A DNA stretch of 64,000 bases from Capitella teleta (taxonomy: Eukaryota; Annelida; Polychaeta; Capitellidae): the NCBI GenBank assembly GCA_000328365.1, contig KB293691.1, forward strand, positions 29,586 through 93,585, given 5' to 3'. Below are positions 47,210 through 64,000 of this stretch, one piece after another. Positions within the stretch are counted from its first letter, which is position 1. Every line of letters starts with the position of its first letter. Made by a program: the position numbers and the translations under genes. A model generated the notes under the pieces. The model was not told the origin of the DNA. It saw only the letters and a program-made list of their open reading frames with translations, and made no database searches.

Positions 47210-48376
47210 CGTGTTTTCGTCAGCATGCGATTATAGATAACGAAGCTCACCAATAATTACACTGGAGAACTGTGTGTTAAAACATACTATACGGTTCACC
47301 TCAATCTCATTTTAAAATTTTAGCGACAAATTTTGATTGTTTTACTATCTAAAATGGAACATCGCAATCGTCAAGATTGTCAAAATTCATAAGTTATGGT
47401 ATGAATGACCTGCATTCTAAGAGAAAGGGTTCGAAGCCATATAAATAATACAAAGAGTAGACTTCTGGTGCACGGTACAAGCATAGCCTGTAGTAATATG
47501 AAAGAATGATAGAATTTCTGCTCATAGATCAAACATTACTGTAAACGAAACGAAACGAAATGAAACAAAAATTTACAATACGTACGCAGATTTGCACATC
47601 CCGAATTGAGAGCCGCGGTTAACGTAAACCAATTAAAGTAAACCAATTATAGCTTCGTGCGTATTTGCCTAATCAAAGTAGATGAAAATCATTAATTGAT
47701 TACCTACTTCTATTTCCCAATACAATCATTGTTGGGCATGGCATGAAAAGCGTGCTTTAAGTATAGCTGGAGGTGAACACGACCTATAAGCCAAGAAGAA
47801 AGCGAGCGCCAATTATATTGCGAAAGGACAAGCCCCTTATCACCCTACTGGCATGATGGATGGCCGGAGTCGAAACCCGTCGATTTCAAATTCAACATAT
47901 AGAAAAACAGGAAAATCAGCACCTTTGTCTGGCGAATGAGCAATGATGGAGGGGATATTTGCAATGTGCGGACCAAATGTCCACATTTCTCACAATGCGG
48001 ATTGGAAAGAGACGTATAGCATCGTGTTTAATATTCTCAGACATCTTGATTCTACACAATGGAGATATTGCGACATGGCGTGTCACGGGTGCAGCGATTC
48101 TAGGATTCCTAGAGAAGAATAAGAAACTGCATATAGAAAACATTAACCATCTGCTACACAGGCATGCAACAAAGATTCGACGCCAGCCATCAAGAAAATT
48201 GGCACGATAAGCCTAAGACATTTAGTATGCCAAATTCCCAGTGTTCCTGTCATGGTAAATAACTCCAGGGTAACACAAACCATGCATAGTGATGGATGTA
48301 GAATAAAGCAAGATGTTAACGATGAACTTTATCTGAAGCAGATGGTGTTCAATGGCTAATGATTGCATGTACTTAC

Positions 48377-48470
48377 CCTGCACGAAGAATGCCATCCACA
48401 GCACGAGCACCCTAATCGCCAAGCCGATGATGCCATAGGGCACATGCACCCCTGGAGGAATGGTTGGCAT
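48377..48470 (-). CDS. Possible alternative first exon with a signal-anchor-like peptide
   Basis: The ATG opens MPTIPPGVHVPYGIIGLAIR followed by VLVLWMAFFVQ, a hydrophobic segment. It ends with one extra base at a strong donor (gtaagt). The phase fits the shared receptor exon at 10300-10493 just as the exon at 26520-26574 does. It could equally start an unrelated secreted protein or be chance. The long proline-containing lead before the hydrophobic run is unusual for a simple signal peptide. Confidence 0.25.
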
Positions 48471-53748
<5,278 letters not shown>

Positions 53749-53819
53749 CGACAAGTTAGTTGAGTAATAACTAAACAGGTTGACGAGTGGAATGCAGCAA
53801 TATCTAATAAATTTAAAAA

Positions 53820-53872
53820 AAATAATAATAATAATAATAACTAATAAATTAAAAAAAATAATAATAATAATA
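53820..53872. repeat. Two short AAT arrays in a small duplication
   Basis: CTAATAAATTAAAAAAAATAAT-like units occur twice, each followed by AAT repeats. Confidence 0.85.
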
Positions 53873-56800
53873 AAAGATGAGAACAAATTAAATGAAAATT
53901 GTCTTACTTGCCTCCCAAACTACAACTCAACACAATAGAGAGACAATAAAAGGACAATCATAATTATTTTTATTCCATTGAGTACCTGTTGCCATGGATA
54001 CCAAGTATGAGCATCTTGTGCACAATAATGTAGATGTCATCAGCACTTTTCGTTCTGCTTTTGGTCATTATCAATAATAATAGGTTTTCCGGAAGTGGTA
54101 ATGGACATGCCAGGAAGCAGTTTCATTTGCTGCACACGTGTCTAATCAGAAAACTACGGACACTACTATACGATGCCATTCATTATGGAACGGTTTGATT
54201 TTCAATTCTGTATTAAAATACACGCCCGAACGATCAGCTCCAATTACCCTTCTTTCGTTGTATTGTCACGGCATGCAGTCAATATCCACAGGCGTCGTAA
54301 TTATATATATAAATGTTTATTCGCCGAAGTTTGGCAAACGATGCGTGGTGAAGGTGCAAGCACTAAGATGTACATAGGGCATTAAGTGTAAAAGAAATTT
54401 TATCATACGAGAGTACATTTTCGTAATGGACATGGCAAAGAGATGAGCTTTGACGTGTGTTGAGGAGATCTATTATTGGTGATGTTTCACTGTTAGAAAT
54501 GACATTATTTTGACGCATGAGAGACAAGGATCAATACATCATGGCGAGCAGTTCAATGTTTGAATTATATGTGGCTGAGACTATTAATTATTGACTATTA
54601 ATATTGATGATCCGCTACCGTTTAAAGCCAATAATTCACAGAGTTTGATGGCAGAATTTGATGAGTTAATTGCGACATTGAAGAAATTTATGAACTGAAT
54701 ATCAATCTGATAAACTACACGGATATCTTGACAAATTTGGTCAAAAAAACAAAAAAAAAAAACAAAAACAAAAAAACAAAAACAAAAAAACAAAAAAACT
54801 GATTGGTGCGTAATAAGAAACGAATGCATTTCCTCACATCAAAACGAGACATGGCTGGGCCACTGAGGTCGATTAGTTGCAAATAGTGGCATACAGTATG
54901 TCTTAAACAGAAAATATAGTGCAAAAATGTATAATATGATATCCTCATTCACTAAGAAAAATTGATATTTTCCACAACCATATTAATTGGAGTCGTATTA
55001 TTGCATTTGAAATTGTTTGTCGACTTTGAGTTATCACAACCTTTCATCCACGGCAAAATTATTAAATATAAGTATGCTGTTGCCATAGTAATCATCGAGA
55101 CTTCCGTGAGTTTACTAGTGATCTGCATTCTACCTATTTGGGCGCCAGAATAATGTCATAACGAACCGCTGTTCGTGACAAAACGAAATATCATATTCTA
55201 AAAAAAAATATCATTTTCTAAATACTATACTGTCTGTAATATTTCTTAGCGTAAGCATCGGAGTAATGCACCAAGCACTGAATCAATGACGTGCATGGGC
55301 CTGTGACCCAATTCCTCAGAACCACACCCCTTTATTATTCCTATCCTGCTCGACTTCCTCAAAATCTCTACCAACATCCTCCATTCAGCATCCTTTCTCA
55401 ATTCCTCCTCCTTTCTCCCCTACTTCCTTTAAACTCAGCCCATCCCTTTAGTATTCCTACAGCCTTCACGTGGGACTCATCACGCACAATAACCACTTGG
55501 ATGTCCTCACAAGATCTTTACGTTGATGGTCGCGCGTGAGGTCCTAGTTGCGTATGCATGAAGGCATTGAGCATCTCGCGATATCTATCGTCAATTACGC
55601 CGGCTGCGACGGTCATCCATTTGATTGCGTGAGGCAAGATTGGCAACGAGCGACGGTTCTCTACGTGCCGGTCATTCCCCAGCAATGCAAGTCAACAGTT
55701 TGGTCTTCTCTGTGGGTTGACTATAGATATGTACGCTGCATGGTGTTGGAGTACGTGTTGTGATTATGCATTCTAGATAACGTGATTTATCCGCGATGAT
55801 TATTCTATGGATTCAGCGATAATACAATTCATATAACAAGGTCACTCGGAAATTGCCTGACCTCAGTGAAGAAAGGCGTCGAGTATGGACTTGGGCAATA
55901 TTTGGCATTTAGTGCAATGATTCCTGGATATTTTCCACTTCAGCAATAGTTATAATATTATTGCCCACCTTAATTGCTAACCTGTGCCTGTGATACAGAG
56001 CCATGGTTTCGTATGTTGCCTTGCTTCTCTCTCCAACCCAACAGGAAAAGGGGAGATACTTTTTATATGGTATTATTTCATTAATTTAGGTCCCTATGCC
56101 AAACAAATTCAAAGTTAATGTCTTATTGCTCACGCTACCTGACAGTATCAATTCGAACGTATATTCCTGTGAATTAATTGGATTTGAAAAACAAAATGAA
56201 CAAGACTAGTTGAATGCTAGTAGCTTATGGCAGTCACAAACATTATGCCATCAGTATATATAATAGATACCTCTCATGAATATTACATGCAACAAAGTTT
56301 TTCTATTCGTATACCAGATCAAAACTTACCGCTCGAGTGACTCTGGGAAATTAAATTGCGCAATAATTGATGAAGTGCTGGTTGGCCCGTTGCCCCATAC
56401 ATCACCCAATGTATTCTACCAAATGAACCCAAATTAAATGTCAGTTTTGGTGACACTTCCGTACTTACGTAATCAAGCGGCCTCGATTAATCGTGTAGTG
56501 GCCCCCTAACCCTCGACCGCCAATTTACAGCTGCGTCATCTGTTAATGCCACTTAGCACTCATTCCGATAAGGGACTCCTTTGTTCGAATTCTATCTCAT
56601 GTCCGAAGCGTCGAGGTTGCACAAGAGATTGCATACCTCATCGCTAATTAATTGCGAAATTCATTATCACTTTGGATAATTGCTATACCCACTTTGGATG
56701 CCAAACAAATTGTAGACCGTTTACTCAAGGAGGATAATATGGAGATATAATCACATCAATACCTTCATAATCGCCTATTACGGCAAAAGAGCTGTCGATT

Positions 56801-57316
56801 AATGTTTTTTTTTTCTCTGCAATCGTGTAATGGCTCCCTCGGCCGTTATTTTTTATATCGTGATTTGCAGTTTTATTCTGCGGCTCCCTTTATGGGATGT
56901 GCAAAAATTTATTACGGCCAATTGACAGCGTGGTGTTTTCGAATATATCTATATCCGTATAGCAATTCCAATACCTGTCGCACAATATATATCTCTTGCA
57001 GAGGGATGGAGATGGAGTCATAACACTATCGCTGAACTCGTCCTTCTCTTTTTATTTGAGCAACAAAGTGGCTGACGTTCTCCGAATGCTTAATGAGCTT
57101 CATGAGATCTTCACATAGCAACCGTTGCTATGCACGTCAATGTTAATGGGATTTCAGTGTGGAATACACGGAGTGCAAGTGTAACCTTCATTTTGCACGC
57201 CTCACTATAATAACGCACCTGCATCTGAACGCATGTGTATTATTCGCTTTTTGGGATGTAAGGAGTGAATTTTCTGGGGCGAACAATTCACGACCGGACA
57301 CACTTTTTTATCGATT
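53873..57316. other. Non-coding stretch
   Basis: No gene recognised. Holds an A-rich AAAAAC tract at 54743-54799 and partial X-box-like sites near 53988. Confidence 0.5.
54743..54799. repeat. (AAAAAC)n low-complexity tract
   Basis: Runs of A broken by single C. Confidence 0.92.
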
Positions 57317-57331
57317 AGTGCTATATCCATA
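57317..57331. repeat. Target-site duplication, left copy
   Basis: AGTGCTATATCCATA immediately before the LINE fragment. Confidence 0.8.
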
Positions 57332-58297
57332 TATAGCGAGTTCTCACGCCAGACGGACAAACCGTGGAATTTCAGATACACATCGGAGTGTTACAGGGTG
57401 ATACACTAGCCCCGTTTGTTATAATGCTGGATTATGCCCTGAGACAAGCCATCAATGGGAGAGAAGAAGAGCTTGGTTTCCAGCTGCACCGAAAGCAAAG
57501 TAGACGTAAAGGTCCGGTGGTAGTAACTGCCCTTGACGTTGCAGATGATATCGCCCTGCTATCTGAGCAAATTAAACAGACCCAAAACCTACTGACTAAC
57601 GTAGAGACTTGTAGAGACTTTCGCAGCACAAAATGGAAATGAATGCCAAGAAACCCTAAGCCATGGCCGACAATCAAAGCGATGAAGTTAGAATTATGAC
57701 TAGAAATGGATTACAACTGGAGGTAGCGTAAGATTTCCAATATTTGGGATCATGGATTGACAGTACGGAAAAAGACATCAAGATCAGTAAAGCTGAAGCT
57801 TGGAAAGCCCCCAGTAAGTTGAATAAAATTTGGAAATCCAATCTTACTAGAGGCATTAAGATCAGCCAACTTAGCACCGCAGAGTCAGTGCTTCTCTATG
57901 GAAGCGACACCTGAACGTTGACAGAGAAGCTATAAGCAGACAATTAGATGGCTGCTACAGCAGGATGCTCCTAACTGCGCTCAACACCCATTGAAACCAG
58001 CTCCTGACCAACGAGCAACTGTATGCTAGTCTCCCTAAAATATCCGAAAAGATCAGGAGAAGAAGGCTAAAGTTTGCATGACACTGCAGAAGGAGTGATG
58101 GGAAAATAGCTGCTAACCTCGTGCTCTGGACCCCGAAACATGGACAGAGGGAAGCAGGGCAGACCAGCGCTAATCTATTTTGACCCATTAAGGAAAGACA
58201 CCGGCATCCCAGCAGATGAGCTCAGCAACTGCATGAGCGCGAGAGGACAGTGTGGTGGTCCATCATTGCTCGAGAGGACAGATGACCGCTCGCCATA
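57332..58297 (+). mobile_element. 5'-truncated, decayed LINE (non-LTR retrotransposon)
   Basis: Encodes the middle and end of a LINE reverse transcriptase. It begins VLTPDGQTVEF, then GVLQGDTLAPF, the catalytic VADDIALLS block (the first Asp-bearing motif is FADD in active copies), DFQYLGSWIDSTEKDIKISK, LTNEQLYASLPKISEKIR and LVLWTPKHGQR. It is interrupted by several stops (for example after NAKKP, after LEVA and after SDT) and by frameshifts after 57.9 kb. The 5' end of the open frame, including the endonuclease, is missing. The 3' end comes soon after the coding end with no poly-A. A 15-bp duplication flanks it. The clade is not settled. Confidence 0.9.
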
Positions 58298-58312
58298 AGT
58301 GCTATATCCATA
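58298..58312. repeat. Target-site duplication, right copy
   Basis: AGTGCTATATCCATA, identical to 57317-57331. Confidence 0.8.
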
Positions 58313-59579
58313 GACCTAGTAATCTTATCATATCTCTGGCTATATCGCACTTTCAGAAGTTCGTTTTTAAATGATGATATGACTTCATTGAAACTAAAAA
58401 TATCTTCTTGCAGCTTGTTGCTTCGTGTTACTGTTAAAAGGTTGAAATATATTAAATTAAGATATATCATATATTGTATCATTATATAGTTTTACATAAG
58501 CTCGACCATTTTCCGAAGAAACCCTTCTTTTTCTAGATGGCGGCCTAACACGAAGTGTGAGATTTCTTAGTAAAATGTACCCGAGCCATTTGGTCAAAAC
58601 TGACCAGGCGCGAGTTAATGCAGCAATAATTACATCGGTAGACAATGATATGCATGGAATTGCACGAACGTAATCAGCTATTGTACTCAGCGTCCAATAT
58701 ATCTAATCCACGATGCCCAGCACTGACCCTCATAACATCCCACACTGTCCAATCGGAGACGACCTTATAATTAAAGCACGTCGGCGTCTGCACAGTATAA
58801 CAATAACATAAAGGGATTGCAAATTTTCGTTGTGGGCATTAATTGTTTCGCAATTAATCAGGATATTAATAATCAAATTATGTCCTCATGTAATTGTTAT
58901 TCGCATAAATGGTTGAATTTATTCTATCAAGGAAGTTGATGGAATGCCTTAACTTCATGGTAGGGTGAGAAATCGTTATATTTACCCATTCATCAGAGCT
59001 GTTTTATTATTGGAAATCAATGCAGATACATTTATCATAATTTTCAGCAATTGTATGTTGAATAGCGCTTTACAAAGCAAGGACTGAAGTTGTAGCATAA
59101 TAATTTTAATGCAACAAATCAATAGCCGATCGATCATTTGCATCTCATTACGATTATGTAATTACAAGGTCAAGAAATGAATTGCATAACACGGTTGTAA
59201 TACTAGCTGGTATTGATAAATATATGACTATTGAATTTACATTCACATTTCATTGGGAATTTACGATTTTGACTGTCCGATTTTAGCTCACCTCCTGAGT
59301 GGTTCTTGGAAGCCATAAAACAATCACTTTAATTGCAATTTAAGACAAACTCATCGTCAAAATGATTTCAAACAAATTTTATTACCATAATTATCAAATA
59401 ATTACAATTATCATAGATGTTAGATACACAAGCATAGAAGCAATTGAGTAAGAGGTACAAAAAAAGTGATTTAACCTCAAATTTAACCTTGAATCTCTTA
59501 ATGAAATTCTTAGACATGCTATTTTTAACTTCCAGAAGCGAATTTTAAACTCAAGCAATAATCTTATTTGTTCAATTTT
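58313..59579. other. AT-rich non-coding stretch
   Basis: No gene or notable repeat seen. Confidence 0.5.
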
Positions 59580-59765
59580 ATCGTGTACGGTCTTTAATTC
59601 ATCTTTGTGGCATCATTGGAAGTCTGTTTTATTTATGAATTGATGTGATGCATTGCTTATTTATTATTGTTTATTTTTATTTTCATCTTATTTATTTCAT
59701 TTATCATATGCATGTATATGGATTTCAGTCTGAAATAAACTATTATTATTATTATTATTATTATA
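59580..59765 (+). mobile_element. Probable 3' tail of a retrotransposon
   Basis: A T-rich segment ends CAGTCTGAAATAAACTATT and continues as a short ATT array (59741-59763). It has the same architecture as 32640-32796. No coding part seen. Confidence 0.4.
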
Positions 59766-59916
59766 AATGACCTAAAGAGCAGAGTTCAGAAACGTCACAT
59801 GTTACAGTCGTGACAAGAAATGAATTCCACACTGAGTTGGATTGGAAAGCATAAGTTCAGAGGAACATAATTGAAGTGGGATCTGGTTACAAAGACAGCT
59901 TCTTGAAACCATTAAG

Positions 59917-59966
59917 GTTGCCATGGCAACGTCATCAACCTCTCAGGCTTTGTTGCCATGGGAACC
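59917..59966. promoter_or_regulatory. Two RFX X-box-like sites
   Basis: A perfect GTTGCCATGGCAAC at 59917-59930 and a near-match GTTGCCATGGGAACC at 59952-59966. They overlap the start of the hypothetical ORF below, so one of the two readings is probably incidental. Confidence 0.4.
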
Positions 59967-60246
59967 AAAATCAAATTATGTAATGACTCATTCGCTCCTC
60001 AAAGCAAAAAAAAGGGACCGCCTCATCCTCCTCAATAATTCATTAAGATACGCGACAAAATCCCTTGCATTAGCCGAGGATTTTTCTCCACTTTTGCCGA
60101 CCTCTGACCAGATGCCACAGCCAAATGTAATGGACGTCTCTCTTGATCGAAGTGTACGCAGACACAGAATGGCAAGGGTTTTATATTCAATAATAAAAGA
60201 AAAAAACATAAAAACATTAGATGTAATACAAAATTGGCAATCTTAA
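59923..60246 (+). CDS. Hypothetical 107-residue protein, convergent to the alpha-glucosidase gene
   Basis: An uninterrupted frame starting MATSSTSQALLPWEPKSNY in a good start context (GCCATGG), with varied, non-repetitive composition. An AATAAA lies 70 bases after the stop. It ends with a basic stretch (RSVRRHRMARVLYSIIKEKN). No family recognised; no signal peptide or membrane segment. It may be a small gene, a last exon, or a chance frame in the 3' flank of the minus-strand gene. The start overlaps an RFX palindrome, which weakens the start-context argument. Confidence 0.3.
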   Translation: MATSSTSQALLPWEPKSNYVMTHSLLKAKKRDRLILLNNSLRYATKSLALAEDFSPLLPTSDQMPQPNVMDVSLDRSVRRHRMARVLYSIIKEKNIKTLDVIQNWQS

Positions 60247-60316
60247 AAAACAAATCAGAGAAAAAGTGATCGCATCACATAAAAAAAAATGGTTGTCTTA
60301 ATCTCATCACTCCAAC

Positions 60317-60322
60317 AATAAA
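60317..60322 (+). terminator. Possible polyadenylation signal for the plus-strand hypothetical ORF
   Basis: AATAAA 70 bases after the stop codon, within the gap before the convergent alpha-glucosidase stop. Confidence 0.3.
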
Positions 60323-60368
60323 TTGTTGATACTATCATGGGGTGGCGTGCAAATTGTGTGTTTGCGTA

Positions 60369-63755
<3,387 letters not shown>

Positions 63756-64000
63756 CTGAGAACCATATGTGAGAAATTGATAAGTTTATAACCAGTAGTA
63801 CTCAATTATGCATAAATTAAATGTAATACTTAATATCAATAAAAAATTAATGAATTAGAGTTAACAAGTATAATTGAGTTGAAGCATTTTCTGGTGAATC
63901 AATAAAGTGATGAGGAATCTGAATGTGGGCGGCCTCTCAGCGCCAGAATTTCAGTCAGGAATTAAGAATGTTGTCGATTAAAGGTCAAAGGGCAACTATG
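63756..64000. other. Intron sequence of the GH31 gene at the right edge
   Basis: No further exon visible. The upstream exons must lie beyond the window. Confidence 0.7.

Larger units (their letters stand above)
46416..48376. other. AT-rich non-coding stretch
   Basis: No gene recognised. Holds a 12-bp minisatellite, a poly-A run and a short ACGAA repeat near 47540-47570. Confidence 0.5.

Overview
The window is genomic DNA from an intron-rich, AT-rich animal, probably a marine bilaterian invertebrate. Deuterostome or lophotrochozoan cannot be settled from this stretch. The clues are spliced metazoan genes with GT-AG introns, long ATT/AAT and AATC microsatellites, tRNA-derived SINE fragments, and a LINE of a type common in echinoderms, amphioxus and cnidarians. 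All confident genes lie on the minus strand.

The left 10.5 kb holds a Cys-loop receptor locus. Two tandem modules (A, 2183-3843; B, 5293-8062) each carry five exons with the same phases. These encode the ligand-binding domain with Cys-loop and vicinal cysteines, TM1, TM2, TM3, and the cytoplasmic loop with TM4 of a nicotinic acetylcholine receptor alpha-type subunit. Only one upstream exon (10300-10493) carries the first part of the mature receptor, and its phase fits both modules. A signal-peptide exon that completes its split codon lies at 26520-26574, with a TATA box 45 bases upstream; a second possible one is at 48377-48470. Module B has two alternative 87-base TM2 (pore) exons. The pore entrance reads Pro-Ala-Lys in B and Thr-Ala-Lys in A instead of the cation-type Gly-Glu-Lys, which suggests acetylcholine-gated anion channels.

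From 10.5 to about 57.3 kb no further protein-coding gene can be recognised. This long stretch may be intron plus intergenic DNA. It holds microsatellites, minisatellites, a possible MITE, tRNA-like SINE heads, retrotransposon 3' tails, and isolated regulatory-looking palindromes (RFX X-box, NRF1, CRE). At 57.3-58.3 kb sits a decayed, 5'-truncated LINE with a 15-bp target-site duplication.

The right end (60369-63755) holds the last nine coding exons of a glycoside hydrolase family 31 alpha-glucosidase. They cover the catalytic barrel from the acid/base Asp onward and the C-terminal beta domains; the N-terminal half lies beyond the window. Four of its introns are only 51-58 bases long. A possible small plus-strand ORF (59923-60246) would converge on its 3' end. 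Exon boundaries were placed by hand from splice consensus, reading frame and family conservation, and may be off by a base or two.
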